Shown piece by piece: positions 1-12,053 of a stretch of DNA of 64,000 bases. The notes below the pieces were generated by a model. It was not told the DNA's origin. It searched no databases and saw only the letters and a program-made list of their open reading frames with translations. The first letter of the stretch is position 1. Each line of letters opens with the position of its first letter. Both the position numbers and the translations under genes were made by a program. Source of the stretch: Pachyseris speciosa (lineage: Eukaryota; Cnidaria; Anthozoa; Scleractinia; Pachyseridae); assembly GCA_016490735.1 (NCBI GenBank), contig JAEMWC010000556.1, forward strand, positions 269,501 through 333,500. Reading direction: 5' to 3'.

Positions 1-1103
1 TGCAGGCGACTAAGAAGCTTATGTCAAGAAAAATAAACTTGGCTTTACGATTTGTTTTAATAAAAGTCGACATCGAGATAATTAATTGGCAAAGTTAATC
101 TTTTCATACGTTGTTTTCATTGACTAAATAACTTTCAAAGCTTGTATGGGCTTATTTTAATCCTCCAATTGACCTTCGCCCTCCTATAATCTTGTATCCG
201 AAATCAACAATAAGGATTTGACAGTTTGCAAGCATTGTTTAGATCAGTGATTCTGTGAGTGATGGATAGCAAGGTACAGGAAATTAAATTTGGATGGCCT
301 GAGGCACTTTTTAGAGCCATGTGGCTAGAACATTGAGATGTATCACAATTTTTAAGATTATTGGCCTAAATAAAGCCGCAGAGAGCTTGAAAACAAACGA
401 GCTATGTTCAAGAGGAATGGACGGCAATTTAGTTGGCGTGGCAAGTTAGAAGAACGTGAAAATTTTACGACTGAATGCCTGAAGGGTTTTTTTTTTGCAT
501 TCGAGGATTTAATTATTCCTTTCGGTTCACTGTGTTAAAAATGGAAAGTCTCGTGTTTCTTTCAAAGAGATTCTGTTAAATCGCAAGAAAATTTAGCTTG
601 GGATCCGTCGGCAAATCTTGAAAAGGAAGAAAAGGAGAAAAAAGGAAAAGAAATACTTTTAGCTTTCAAAAATGACCTTCAAGGTAGTGTTCAGTAATCA
701 AGCCGTAATTCCTAATGAAACTATTAATAGATCTTTAGGCAGATACTAAAGATGTGCACGAGAAATAAATATTGAAATTTATATACTAAGGATATATGAT
801 TCTGGTACGGGCCGAAATTCACTCAAGAAACAGCGAGAAATACGAGGACACCGCTTGGAAAATAACAAAGTTTGTTGAGATTAGTGGCACTTAAATAACT
901 GGCGGCCGCCCAAAACAATAAGCATGAGTTCGTTTCAACCGAGTAATTAAGGCTCAATATTTGGAGAATCACTGGTTCGATCTAAAAACCTCCGAACAGA
1001 ATTCGGTCAGAAAGGGTTTTTTAAATCCGCTTTCCTTCGACATTGCTGGTGGTTATTTGTGCAATGAGCCCCATCTATCTCTTATCTTGTAAAGTTTTTA
1101 GCG
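1..1103. other. spacer, no feature seen
   Basis: AT-rich non-coding sequence. I see no gene, no recognisable repeat family and no long open frame. The only texture is short T and A runs. Confidence 0.6.
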
Positions 1104-1284
1104 TACAGTGGAACCTCGATTTAACCCGAACCTCAATATAACGTAGTCCTCGATATAACGAACGATATTCTGCAGCCCGACCTTTTATAATGTATGGAAA
1201 AGGACCTCGATATAACGAACCCTTGATATAACGGAACAGTTTCCCCAGTCCCTTGACACTTCGTTAAATCGAAGTTCCACTGTA
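1104..1284. mobile_element. MITE, pogo/Tigger-like, TA-flanked
   Basis: A 177-bp non-coding element (1106-1282) has ends that are inverted repeats: the left end starts CAGTGGAACCTCGATTTAAC and the complement of the right end reads CAGTGGAACTTCGATTTAAC, 19 of 20 matching. Both ends abut TA (1104-1105 and 1283-1284), the expected target duplication for Tc1/mariner/pogo transposases. CAGT-type termini are typical of pogo/Tigger elements. The interior is built from repeated CCTCGATATAACGAAC-like units, in effect iterations of the terminal sequence. It has no coding capacity, so it would depend on a transposase encoded elsewhere. The superfamily assignment is inferred from the ends and the TA. Confidence 0.8.
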
Positions 1285-2409
1285 TTCCCTTTCACAAAAA
1301 TTGAAACTCAAATTCTTGCGATGAAAACTTAACTGTGCACATGAAATGGTTCTTAAGGTTTAGGGAGTTTTTGACAACAAAACCGTGTATCATTCGCTTT
1401 ACACCTCTAGGTGGGCTTCGAAATCCTAACCCCATTTACCGGCTTACTGAAGCCACACGTGACTAAACAAGCGATTCTTTGCTAACACTGGGAACGCCAT
1501 TCGTCGAGGCTATCACGTCTGCAACGTTCTCCGCAAATCACAGGCTAAGTCAACCTTGCACACTGAGTCAATGCGACGACCCAGTATTTTGTAGTGGGAA
1601 AACTTAACCGTTCAATTTGTTGCCACGGTTTCGCTGCGGCAAAGTTGCCGAAAATAAAAATATTAATGGTATGTGTAGGACATTTAACGAGAATGATTGG
1701 AATGAATTTTAGAGTTTTAGGGCCATTAAGACAGTTATTCTCCTTAATTTTCTCAAACAAACAGAAATAAATGCCGCTCCAGGCTAAGTTCGAAAGAAAG
1801 TCATATTTAATGGCGAGATAGCTTTGAGTTTAGAGGCGATATCCCGCAGAGTTCCGCAGAAAAAAATTCAAGCTTCGTTATTTCTCTGAGCGTTTGTAAC
1901 TACTCCAGTTACTTCATTGTTGTTCAGTAATTCCAAATATAATTTTCACCGGTAAAATTAAAAAAATGACATGAATTCTACAAAACAATGCGAACCAACC
2001 GTTAAAAAAACCCATCATATATGGAGCGCACCATGTCATTCACTACAGTAGACCATTGATATCATTTCTATACTTAAATCTAGTTTTCGTGTTATTTAAG
2101 TTGTTTTAACGATGTAGATGGAAATATAAAGGAACTTAAATATAAGGGTTTGATGAATGAGGATGACCTTAAAAATTCTACTGGATAAGCCTTCAAAGAA
2201 GACGAAATTTTGATATCGAGGTGTAAGAAAACATATCGTCCTTAAAATTTCTGAACCACATGTTTGATGTTTTGAGCCATATGCTGCATGCTGCATTATT
2301 TCTTAAGCTTAGAAAATCACTTCTCTAATTACAATCTTTTTGCAATTTGGGCGAGGACAGATTTCACTACAAATACATAATGACCTAATGACATATCCCG
2401 ACTTAAAAA
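1285..2409. other. spacer, no feature seen
   Basis: Non-coding, AT-rich. Short open frames on the minus strand (1545-1760, 2096-2296) have no recognisable domain and composition expected by chance. Confidence 0.55.
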
Positions 2410-3010
2410 GTCATTATTGAATGTACTTCAAGTGCATGTGTAAGAGATCCTAATGTGCGACCGTAAATTGAAGGCTACTGAGCAGTACTTTTATGTGGTA
2501 CTGTTCAGTTATTTTGCTGTACAAGGTGGTTCTAACTTTTGGGTAGAGGATAAAATCGTAAAGTGTGACCATTCAAATAAAAGCTGCTGAGCAGTACTTT
2601 CCTGTGACGATGTTGTTTATTACACTGTTCAAGGCGGCTCTAACTTTGAGTCTGTCGATGAAATCCTAAAGTGAGACCATTCAAATGAAAGCCACTGAGC
2701 ACGACTTTCATATGGTGCTCTTTATCACTATGTACAAAACGGATGCAGTGGATGAAATCTTTAAGTGTCACAGTTGAGCATGAATTCTCTGCATAATACT
2801 GATCAGTAACCTGTAGAACGTTATTCTTACCGATGACTCTGTAAATGAAATTCTTGCAGTGCCATTGAACTGAGAACCGAAAGTTTGTCTGATTGTGCGG
2901 TACAATACAGTGCGCATTTTTATTGTATTTGTATTTTAAAGTGTGACCATCGGAAAGAAAGCACTCAACTGTACACTTTCATTTGGCGCGACGTTTGTAA
3001 AAATGAAATT
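2410..3010. repeat. degenerate ~108-bp tandem repeat array
   Basis: Successive units begin with GTG(T/A)GACCATTCAAAT-like sequence at 2454, 2563, 2671, 2765, 2859 and 2941. The first spacings are 109 and 108 bp, then 94, 94 and 82 bp as units lose segments. Each unit contains in order GACCATTCAAATGAAAGC, TGAGCAGTACTTTCCTGTG, a GTACAAGGTGGTTCTAACTTT block and GTGGATGAAATCCTAAAG. Related units recur at 32545-32640 and 33787-34115, so this is a dispersed satellite-like family. No reading frame is conserved across units. Function unknown. Confidence 0.8.
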
Positions 3011-4279
3011 CAGGACTTTCAACCGAAGTAAACAGTTCCGGCTCCAGGAGCGGCAGTTGATGAACAAAATCAGAGTATTGGGCCAGAAGCGAATCATTCG
3101 CTTCTGACTGGGCTACATAGAACCGGGTTACCTAAGGAATAGTTTTAAGGGAAAAGTTGAAAGGAAAAGCTGAATCTTCCTTAGAGAACAATTTTGCTTA
3201 TTGCGAATCGATTTCCAACTCACTCCAGATTATTGAGATCTGAACGCATACAGTACTGTAGCACCTCCGCAAGGGCCTGACTAATTTTATTTGCCTTGAT
3301 ATCAAGCAGCTGCCATTGTTTTCATGGAAGGGGCATTGTTCTGTGGTTCGTTGTATTGTCCTCTTCGCCAACGGTGTGACGTGTTTGCGAGAGCTCAGAA
3401 CTTCAACGCTAAATCTTAAAGCCGGGCATATGCTTTATTCTAACCGGAACTGTATGATTCTCTGTGATAATGAAAGAAAAGGCGTGGGAGTGTGAATATA
3501 TAGGGGTGGAAGACTTGCTGATAGGGCACAATGAAACGTGCAGTCTGCTAATTAAACAAATGCTCTAAAATTTAATAATTCAAACAATCAATTTCCTCTT
3601 TGGAAGTGGGTGAGTTAACCAAGATCTGTTCGTTTTGGTTACTAATCCTACGCATTTCATCAAATATGTCTGCCCCGTAGCGGTTGTTGTTTGAAAACAA
3701 AAAGAGACCACCACGACGTTTGATAAAGAAAGGGTGCGTGATTGGAGCGTGGGCTTTGGCTCTGCCCGCAACCGATTGTGTTGTAACATGCCTCGCTCAA
3801 GTGGTCTCAGCATCTCGATAAATCATCGTATGCTATCGTCAAACTCAAAGATCAACTGCATCAATGTAAACCTCAGTATAGTAACTGACAACTATAAATT
3901 AGGGCAGACATTACATATACGCCTCAGTAGAAACCCGAAACGGGTACAACGACATAATTCAATATAAACTTCTAACGTTCAAAAGTGCTTTGAATGTCGT
4001 TATCACGTTTCTCGGCTTTGTTTAATTTTCTTCTGATTCTTTTTTCTTTTTTTTTCTCCAATTCTCTTTGTGTTGACAGACTTAAATGGCCCGCGTGAGG
4101 TACAGGGCTTGGCAAACATTTGAATTCGTAATTCCCGTAAGACTCGAAATGCGAGACATTTGCACGTAGACTGCCAGCCGTCATTTTCTGCGGTATAGTC
4201 GAGTTTACGCCTAAAAACCTAAAACCTGGAGCGAGCGGACCGAGAGACGGGTGGGGGAGAGGCAATCTCCTGGTGAGGA
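3011..4279. other. spacer, no supported gene
   Basis: Several short overlapping open frames (for example 3580-3813 and 3972-4265 on the minus strand, 3734-3967 on the plus strand) have no recognisable motif. Nothing else is seen except T-rich and purine-rich stretches near 4030-4060 and 4230-4280. Confidence 0.5.
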
Positions 4280-4294
4280 GGGGGGGGGGGGGGG
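4280..4294. repeat. poly-G run (15 G) at MITE boundary
   Basis: An uninterrupted run of 15 G directly adjoins the left end of the hAT-like MITE at 4295. It hides any target-site duplication on that side and is a likely site of length error or polymorphism. Confidence 0.85.
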
Positions 4295-4719
4295 AGGGGC
4301 ACCCAACGAGCTAAATTTTGAAGTACCTTATGGTGTTTGAAGTCTGTTTAAAGTAATGTTTTCGTTAGCTATAAGAATTTGACGTATTCGGATTCCTTAG
4401 CTGAAATTCTAATTGCGCGAAAATGTTAGGGAACAAAATCTTCCTTTGAGAAAATGCTAGCTGAAATGAACTTTCCACGAACTGTCTAGGGAACTATTTT
4501 CTTTCCAAAAATGTTAGCTGACGTTTGTGACTGCCAAAAACATTAAGTATGACCTTTTCGAAAACCCCAGGGGCTGTGATTTCCCCATTGCAAATGTTTT
4601 AGGCTACGTTTCAGTTACGAGAATCCGCGGAGTGCACTCTTTAATCGACGCCGAAAGCCTAAGGCGAGCTACCCTCCACCGAACAGATAACTACCGAAAC
4701 TTCTCGTCGGGTGCCTCTG
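4295..4719. mobile_element. hAT-like MITE, copy 1
   Basis: This is a second copy of the ~440-bp element at 63186-63630, aligned along its whole length and clearly diverged. The left end reads AGGGGCACCCAACGAG and the right end CGTCGGGTGCCTCTGA, which form imperfect terminal inverted repeats. The shared interior includes a block with GAAAATGTTAGGGAACAAAA and a right part with CCCTCCACCGAACAGATA. No transposase is encoded; the open frame 4527-4904 that crosses it is an accident of the repeat. No target duplication is visible here, because poly-G lies on the left. The hAT assignment rests on the CAGGGGC-type end and the 8-bp duplication of copy 2. Confidence 0.75.
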
Positions 4720-4823
4720 AACCTCCTATGTCATCTTTCAGTCTTTCAGCGCTATTGATGATTCGCTCTCGACTGTACAGAGAGGGACTGCTACGAGTTC
4801 AACACCAGGGGTTCAACACAGCG

Positions 4824-4940
4824 CTGAGTTATAAACCAAAATCCTCGAGACAGTTTAGTGGACTCATTTCCTCGCACGTCGTTGTCCACAAAGGGACAAC
4901 ATGAGACAGATCTGAGTTTGAAACCAAAATCCTCAAGACA
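4824..4940. repeat. short direct repeat, ~88-bp period
   Basis: A 29-bp segment at 4824-4852 recurs at 4912-4940 with 26 of 29 bases matching; the shared core is AAACCAAAATCCTC. Weaker similarity continues downstream (GACTCATTTCCTCGC against GAACTCATATCATCGC). It looks like a diverged tandem duplication. No coding role is seen. Confidence 0.6.
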
Positions 4941-7900
4941 TGAACTCATATCATCGCCGTCTTTACTTAGAGTTCATTATTGTTCATCCCCAACAGAACT
5001 ACAACGCCATGATTACTTGAAGCGTCGCCAACTGGTTTACTTGATCCGTTGAGCGATATTCACCCCCAAAAGGATCTTTAATTAAGATAAATGTCTTCCT
5101 TCCCGTATTAATTTGCTAAATCATAAATTATAGCCATCAGGAAGTACTAATTTAACCCTATTTTCCTGTTTTTGAAGACCTGTGTTTGCCAGACAAGAAC
5201 TCATTACCGTGGGCCGTAAGTTTTTTGCTGATTGGTCACATGATAATTTTCAAAGACCGACTCCAAACTTTGAATCCCCTTGCCACAATTTACATGAACA
5301 ACAAGGAAAAAACTCCTCAAAAGCTTTCCTTTGACTGGTCACTCTTTAGGATTTCATTCACAATGCTATAACTAAGGAGCACCTTTCACTCCGCTAAATG
5401 CTACCCAACAGGAAGTACAGCTAGGTAATTTCTATTTCAGTGGTCAATCTTTGGGATCTTATCCCCACAATCAAATCACGGAATAACATTTTAAGTTTAA
5501 TAAACAGCCCCACGGGTAAGTACTCGTCAGATAACTTGGACTACACACGAGCCACTAATTAATGGGAAAAAATCAAAGACAACTTGCTCTCCCAACCTTG
5601 TGGGAGAAGACTGAATGCTTTATTTTGTTTCTGTAGCAAGGATGATACGAAGTTTAACGGGTGCACGAAAATTTGCATCAGGGAGTTGTGAATTGAGGTG
5701 CGGAAAGGTTAAAAATGGTGATAATTGACTTTTCTTAAATTACGGGAAATTCACAGGCAAACAGACCTGAATATTATATATGACCGTAAGTAAACATTAC
5801 GTCGATTTGAAATTGAAATAGAATTTATTGATCAGTCACGTCTTTTAAATAAATATTTAGACACTGTAAACATAATGCCAAATAACAGAAAACTTTGACC
5901 AAATCGAGTTTCTGGTTGTAAAAAGGTGGTTTAGCTCTTACGTTTCCTGGATCCTAGAGGAGAAGAAATGCAGAATATTAGCTTAAGAGGTTACAAACTT
6001 TCATTTATTGCTGTCAATGGCCCATATTGATTTTGAACTGTATAACTGAATAGGTAATCTTAATCTTGCGGTCAAGTTCATAACGTATAAAAGACAAAAT
6101 GAAAAAAAAGAGGTTTGATATCCTTGTTTGACTTCTGAATAATTAAGATTCAAATAAGGTCTTCCGCCCGCCCTTATGTGATATAAGTAATTGTATTATT
6201 CAAGATAAGAGATTTAGTACCATAGAATTGCCCCGCTGGCGTTAAATGTCAACAAATTAGAGGTTTAAATTGATAAATCAATTGTCACGCTTTTACAAGG
6301 AAATTGAAAATCCACTGTTGGTCGATGGTCGAACTACACATTTACCGACTGAGCAAGGATCTTAAAAGCTTTTGTGTCAGAAGTCATATTCCTTGCTTAC
6401 AGTGATATTTCATCCTCAAGTGGCATTTTTTTTCAGCTTATAATAGTACAGTTTAAAGCAAAGTTTTTGCAATTATAGGTCAATTCCGGTAGGCCATGTT
6501 TTGGGCGTGCTAAAAAATTGAAACGTACGGCCCTCCGTTTCATTTCTCCGAATAGATCTTGTCGTCTACACATCCCCCAACTGTAATTTGCTTTCCATCA
6601 TGTTACAATCAAGAAAACAACTTAAGCCATGTGCATTCAGCAATGGAAATAAAAGACTCAGAGCTAAAATGCAGCTTAAAACCCAGTCGAGTTTAAAAAA
6701 GAAAGTAATAATATTGGGACTAATTCAAGAAATGGCCGAGTGCTATAACATCAAAAAATTCGCAACTTGTAATGGATGTCTGGGGCACTCAGTACAAGAT
6801 CTGACCGCAGTTTTGGCGTAGTCATAAACGACAATTCTAAAATAAACCTCTTAACTAAAAAGTTTGAAATATTCTGCTCAAAACAAAATATAGTTTGACA
6901 TTTTTGGTTCAATCAGCGTGAATAACAAAAGAATGAGAAAAAAAACTTAACTCTACTGGGGAAGTTTAGGTTTTTCAAAAAACTAATTTCCTGACTTGTT
7001 CCCAATTAAGATTAAAAAACTGAAATTCTTTCCATCAATTTCAATTTTTTAGTTCCTTTTATTGGCTTGATAAATCAAAGCGGCATAAAACTCAAGTTTT
7101 TGTTTATTTAATTCATGTTTTGCATAAATCAAAACAAAATGAACCAGCCAATGAAAAACGCCCAACATACACCAAATTCCGGCTATTATTAAATTCTCAC
7201 AAAAACATAGGAAAAGGAAGTTTTCTAGAGATGCCATTCACTTTCGCCTCTTTTTCTTCTCCGACAAGATATCTTTTCATAATCTTGATAAAGAGTTTAA
7301 AATCGCTGTTGCTTACTACATCTCTTCAAAACCAAAAAGTGGTGAATTAAGAAAGTCACCCTTGACCTTGCAAAACTTGTTTATATTTACAGGAAACGCC
7401 GCGTTGGCCGAGCTTCCTTTGCAAGGTATAATTAAAATATCGTCCGAATTTGCATCTCAACTTATTGAATCTGAACACTCACAGCTTGAAGCACTCATCC
7501 CATGGACCCCACAGCGGGCCCGATCCAGATCGAACTTGGATTTTTGCGAAAAACTGGTTGCATCTGCGTGAAACTGACAGCAGCTTTATCTCGCTACACT
7601 GAACCACTGGATACGCGTATTTATCTCACATGGAAATTAGCACCGGTTCCAAAATTAATCATTGATAAGTTGTTAGTGAAGTTTACCCTGGTTGCGTACA
7701 AAACAAAAGTTCTCCGCTGGTAGCTGGAGCGATGTTTTTCTTTGTCTGTCACGCAAAATGTTCTCTAGCGCGCACCGTCCAAATACCCCCAACATTGTAC
7801 ATTAGTCGTATACACATCCAGAAATATCAGGCGAGTAAATACCGGAGTTTATCGCCGCTCTCGACAGAATCACGACATTCATTAATCGTCATTGTTTTAA

Positions 7901-9526
7901 CAAGACTGCTTTACAATCGTCTTATAATAAGTAATTGTTTTAGTCACTTTCGACGGAAGATTTAAAGGATTTACTTAAGTGGTAAATGACCTGTGCCAAG
8001 CGAGACTTGACACCTTAGGTGCTAATGATGATTTGGTGTTTTTCACTTTCCCCTCCCTCCTATCGTCAAAACTACTAGTTTTCGCAAGTTGAACAAATGA
8101 TGTTTCCAGGGGGTCGTCGAGTGCCTGGTCTTCAAATCGTAATCATTTTTTTTCAAAGCTTGACCCCAGTAATTGTGTTCTATAAACCAAAGCTAGCTGC
8201 CCTTTGTAGTCGAAACCGACAGGAGATTATTTTTTTGTTTGTGCTTGAATTTTTTTTTCTAGAACAGTCAAAGAAGATCGATATCAAGATGTTGTTTTGG
8301 ACCGCCAAAATGGTAAATACGCAAATACCTATTGTTTTCCGCATCGCTAGCTTGAATGCAAAGAGCAGACCTAGCACAGCTAACAACAGAAGAAATTTGC
8401 AGCAATTATTAATTATTGCTGTATTTGGATTCGAACCAGGTGGTTAGGAATCTTCAGATCTTTTGGTAGTGATTTTGTGGTAATTCACTCGGTTTCGTAT
8501 TATGCTCAGACGGTGTTGCGACGCGGCAGAGTGTTAGGGGAAACTCAAGTGTGATATCGTATTAATTAAGCGCTACTCGAGTCTGTCACTATCACAGCTT
8601 AACTCCTCCATAAATAGGATAACAAATAGTTATGTTTGAAGAGACAAGTGATTGTCAACACTTCTTGGTGTCGCCGCTAGGGCCGGTGTCAACAAAGACA
8701 CCGAACACAATAGTACCGCATTTGCGTAACGCATCCAAATCGGGCAAACCATCGATTCTGTCGAAATTTGTTTGTCTTCAAACTGTCAACATAAAGCAAG
8801 TCAAATGAGACGGGTCAAAAGGCACCGCATACGCGAGCAGTGTGCAGAAAATGCCGGAAATCGCGGTAAACGCACAAACAAACTTAACCTGGTGCTTTTT
8901 AGCAACTTAGCTCAAGTGTGCGGTTAACCCAACGAGATGGAAAAACGACTCATGTTCCATGCTGGGTGATAACATCGTTTTGAAGGAGGAGTCTTTGAGT
9001 TACAATCTCAATCGAGAAGTTGGTGGGTCCTTGTAGGCTCTTCACTCGAGGAAGTATGATCATTCATTAAGATAACAAGGATGATAAGAAAATTCTCACG
9101 ACTCAAGGCTGGGTGAGTGACACGCAGCGCTCTGGTGCTCTACCGCGCGTGACCTGTGCTCAGAACAAATGAACGGAATTGGAATAGGTTGATATACTGT
9201 TTCCTGTTGTTTGTGACATGAAAAGAGAAACCTATAACACTACCATTTATTTTATTAATAATAGCTTAGGTTGCCATAACTTCCAATGAGGCTTCAGATC
9301 GATGAATACTCTGTAGGGGGGAATTTGGTTCGTTTAACCGTCAAAATAGGCAATTAAAATTCTTTATTTCGAGGTGGCATGTGCTTCCCTCCCCTTAATC
9401 AAACCGTCCTTATACGAATTGTAAATATTTGAAAATTACATGTCGGCACCTCGGGACAAATATTGACAATGCAAATTAATCCCATTTCATTGAAGAAGGA
9501 AGCAAATAAAATCTCTGAAAATAAGT
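4941..9526. other. spacer, no supported gene; weak hairpin at 5588-5609
   Basis: A long AT-rich spacer. A hairpin TCTCCCA-ACCTTG-TGGGAGA near 5588-5609 resembles, in reverse orientation, the stronger palindrome at 20295-20327. Open frames at 7362-7571, 7732-7965 and 8097-8447 (116 codons) contain no domain I recognise and lack supporting signals, so I do not call them. The block nearest zic gene 1 (about 8.5-9.5 kb) could hold enhancers, but nothing specific is seen. Confidence 0.5.
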
Positions 9527-9546
9527 GTGTGTGTGTGTGCGTGTGC
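9527..9546. repeat. (GT)n microsatellite
   Basis: A short TG/GT dinucleotide tract with two GC interruptions, about 20 bp, some 625 bp upstream of the zic gene 1 start codon. Probably a length-polymorphic microsatellite. Confidence 0.8.
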
Positions 9547-10170
9547 GATGACCCTTCTCTTTTACTTGAAAGATTTCTCGAGTTTGACGCGAAAAATTTG
9601 TCATTTGTTTCTCTCAGATTGCAAATAAGATTGTTCCAATAAGACGACTGCTATTGAAACACTAACAATTGATTGGATTCGATAGGACGAACAAATCGTA
9701 AAATATTTATCAACCCAAACACCCCGGGGGCGTTAACGCGATGATTGGATCACGAAATATCAACAACTTGCTAATGCCAATCAAAGACTGGTGTAGTTCA
9801 GTTACAATAGACCGAGAACTCACGCTGGGCACCGAACACAGGCAACTACAGATGCTTGTACGAACCGTGAGTCGACTTCAAAGGAGAGAACTAACACAGC
9901 AGCGTTCATACACCGCGCATCTTCGACAAATCTAACCGCGACACATTGTGTAAAGGAGGCTCCGTGGAATGTTCGTGCACTAGTCTCAGCCGTGGCGTTT
10001 GACTTGCTCAGCACGACACAGATGCTTATTTAGTTCCACGGGAGGATGACAAAACTGTGAATTAAACAAAGAGCCAACCCGATTGATTCGCTTGAGTTTT
10101 CAGTCCGGTTTCTCACGCGATTGTATAGTGTGGAAAAAGCAGCGCTTTCAAGGAGCGAGAGACAAAAGAA
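9547..10170 (+). promoter_or_regulatory. upstream flank and 5' UTR of zic gene 1
   Basis: Sequence immediately 5' of the first zic start codon. A TAG in frame with the coding region at 10126-10128 precedes the ATG with no other in-frame ATG between, so translation cannot begin further upstream in this exon. GC content rises here relative to the surrounding spacer, as expected near a promoter and UTR. I cannot place a transcription start or a convincing TATA box. Confidence 0.45.
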
Positions 10171-11427
10171 ATGAGTACAGTGGAGGGCACATTTACCGTT
10201 CCAAATGGCTCGCACTTTGCTTTTACGTCTGCTCAAGGTGTAAGATCCTCGGTTCGTCCGTCGGCCCATGAGTTCCTATTTGCCGGGCCCGATAATTTTC
10301 CAAGTTCCAGCGTCGCAGCTGTTCGCCCATCTAACAGCGGTATAAATCTGGCGTCTGACACAACGGGCGCTAGAGCAGGGAGCAACCAGCGACAACACAA
10401 CATGTTTGCCGGCTCCGTAATCCACCAGCTTCATCCAAGCCACTACAACAGCCTCCAAGAGCCGCATCGCGACGGTACCAATGGCTCACCTCACGGCTTT
10501 TATTCCGTCGCTCATGCTCATGACCCACCCGGCTCCCACTATCAACAAACTGGCGGGCCGCTAGCAGGGCCTTATAGGTTTTCCAAAGGTATGGACTATT
10601 ATCCCCGAGACGACAAGTTCGACGCCGCTCACCATTCGCAGTTTGCAAATCATCCTTTCGCTGCTCCGCGCTACGAGTTCATGCAACACCCAGGACTAGC
10701 CATGCCGAGTTACCTGCGCCAGCCTCTGAGTCATGTGGTGGTTTGTGAATGGATCGAACCGGGCAGCAAAGGTAAGCCTTGTGGGAGACAATTCTTTCGA
10801 ATGCACGACGTTGTAGCTCATCTCTCCGAGGATCATGTTGGAGGACCGGAAAGCAGTACACATGTGTGCTATTGGAAGGATTGCCCGCGTAGTGGACTTC
10901 CCTTTAAAGCCAAGTATAAGCTTATCAACCACATTCGCGTACACACTGGGGAAAAGCCTTTTTCATGCCCCTTCCCTGGCTGCGGAAAGCTCTTTGCAAG
11001 GTCAGAAAACCTAAAGATTCACAAGCGAACGCACACTGGCGAAAAGCCATTTATGTGCGAATATCCGGGATGCGATCGACGCTTCGCAAATTCCAGCGAC
11101 AGAAAAAAACACTCGCACGTCCACACGTCCGATAAACCATACATCTGCAAGATCGAAGGATGCAACAAGAGCTATACTCACCCGAGTTCACTTCGAAAGC
11201 ACATGAAGCTCCATACAAAGCCTTCAGAATCACTGGGTGCACCTAGTCCTCAAGAGGAAAGCGTGTCGTCTGCCCGGACGACCTCGCCGGCTTTTCACAC
11301 GGCGTCCACTTACCCACCGATGTCGGAGTGGTTCAACCGATTATCGACTAGTCAGAATCACGAGCACTTTCATATGGACACTGCCAGTAGCATAGCTGCT
11401 GGTCAAACGGCTTTGGTGTCCTACTGA
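10171..11427 (+). CDS. zic: Zic-family zinc-finger transcription factor (zic gene 1)
   Basis: A nuclear DNA-binding regulator of the Zic/Odd-paired family, 418 aa. Five C2H2 fingers begin at Cys192, Cys233, Cys266, Cys296 and Cys326 and end at His348. Finger 1 has the widened first cysteine pair (C192-X11-C204) typical of Zic. CEW in finger 1 and CYW in finger 2 give the tandem CWCH2 signature. HTGEKPF linkers join fingers 2-3 and 3-4, and TSDKPYIC precedes finger 5. The finger 5 sequence [19 protein letters not shown] separates it from Gli and Glis. The N-terminal 190 residues are low-complexity, rich in His, Ser and Pro, with a YYPRDDKF patch at about 147 that may be a relic of the conserved N-terminal box. 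SEWF (385-388) resembles the EWY motif near Zic C termini. The start is the first ATG after an in-frame TAG at 10126. No intron interrupts the coding region. In cnidarians Zic genes act in neural, cnidocyte and tentacle development (family knowledge). Confidence 0.96.
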   Translation: MSTVEGTFTVPNGSHFAFTSAQGVRSSVRPSAHEFLFAGPDNFPSSSVAAVRPSNSGINLASDTTGARAGSNQRQHNMFAGSVIHQLHPSHYNSLQEPHRDGTNGSPHGFYSVAHAHDPPGSHYQQTGGPLAGPYRFSKGMDYYPRDDKFDAAHHSQFANHPFAAPRYEFMQHPGLAMPSYLRQPLSHVVVCEWIEPGSKGKPCGRQFFRMHDVVAHLSEDHVGGPESSTHVCYWKDCPRSGLPFKAKYKLINHIRVHTGEKPFSCPFPGCGKLFARSENLKIHKRTHTGEKPFMCEYPGCDRRFANSSDRKKHSHVHTSDKPYICKIEGCNKSYTHPSSLRKHMKLHTKPSESLGAPSPQEESVSSARTTSPAFHTASTYPPMSEWFNRLSTSQNHEHFHMDTASSIAAGQTALVSY

Positions 11428-12053
11428 CATCCAACAGAGGAAATAAAAACTTCACACTTTTAGCATAGAGGCTAGACATAACTATTTAAAGAGCCGTTCA
11501 ACCAGAAAGCGGGTGACATTTTTATTAGATGAACCCACTCAGAAAATATCATGGTCATGATGCAGAAGATGGGCCTTAAAATTTACTTTACATACTGACT
11601 AGCCTGCGAATTTTTAAAAGGCGGGAATATGATCTCAATGTTGTACAGTGAAGCTTCCAAGAAGCATTTCCACAATCGCAATTGTGATGCCTATGAACGA
11701 TTCTTTGAACAGTTGGTTGACGAACAGGGAAGTGCCACACAAAAAGACCGAAGAGAGCAGAACCAAATATAATTCAAATTCAAATCCTTATGAAAACCAT
11801 GGAAATGCAACCAGCCGTTTTCTTCCGTTGAACTAAAATTTTTGAAGTCATAGACCACTTGTGCTGTTTAAACCATGGAAATTACAGTGCGCTCTTGAAA
11901 AACCAAGGGCGTGAAGGTTGGACTCGATTCTCTGCCACAGATAGACCACGTTTTATCTTATATAATATTTTCTTATTTATGTGAGAATATTCCTGCTATA
12001 AATCGCCAATGTAAATAGCGTATTTACAATTTGACTTCATGTGGGTTATTAAA
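11428..12053 (+). other. probable 3' UTR of zic gene 1
   Basis: AT-rich sequence downstream of the TGA. An AATAAA at 11442-11447 lies only about 15 bases past the stop and is probably too early to define the mRNA end. An ATTAAA at 12048-12053, preceded by several TGTAA and TATTTAC motifs, is a more credible polyadenylation signal and would give a UTR of about 0.6 kb. The end is inferred, not observed. Confidence 0.35.

Noticed and set aside
2410..3010. CRISPR-like or coding tandem array
   Set aside because: Units are contiguous and diverged without unique spacers, and no reading frame is kept between units; it is a eukaryotic tandem repeat.
4527..4904. 125-codon plus-strand frame
   Set aside because: It runs through the right half of the hAT-like MITE and the adjacent short direct repeat, and the frame is not kept in the second MITE copy.
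8427..8437. B-box match GGTTCGAATCC on the minus strand, possible tRNA
   Set aside because: No A box or cloverleaf could be found at tRNA distance, so it is a chance match.
11442..11447. AATAAA just after the zic gene 1 stop as the poly(A) signal
   Set aside because: It would give a 3' UTR of about 30 nt, implausibly short for this gene class; a later ATTAAA is preferred but unproven.
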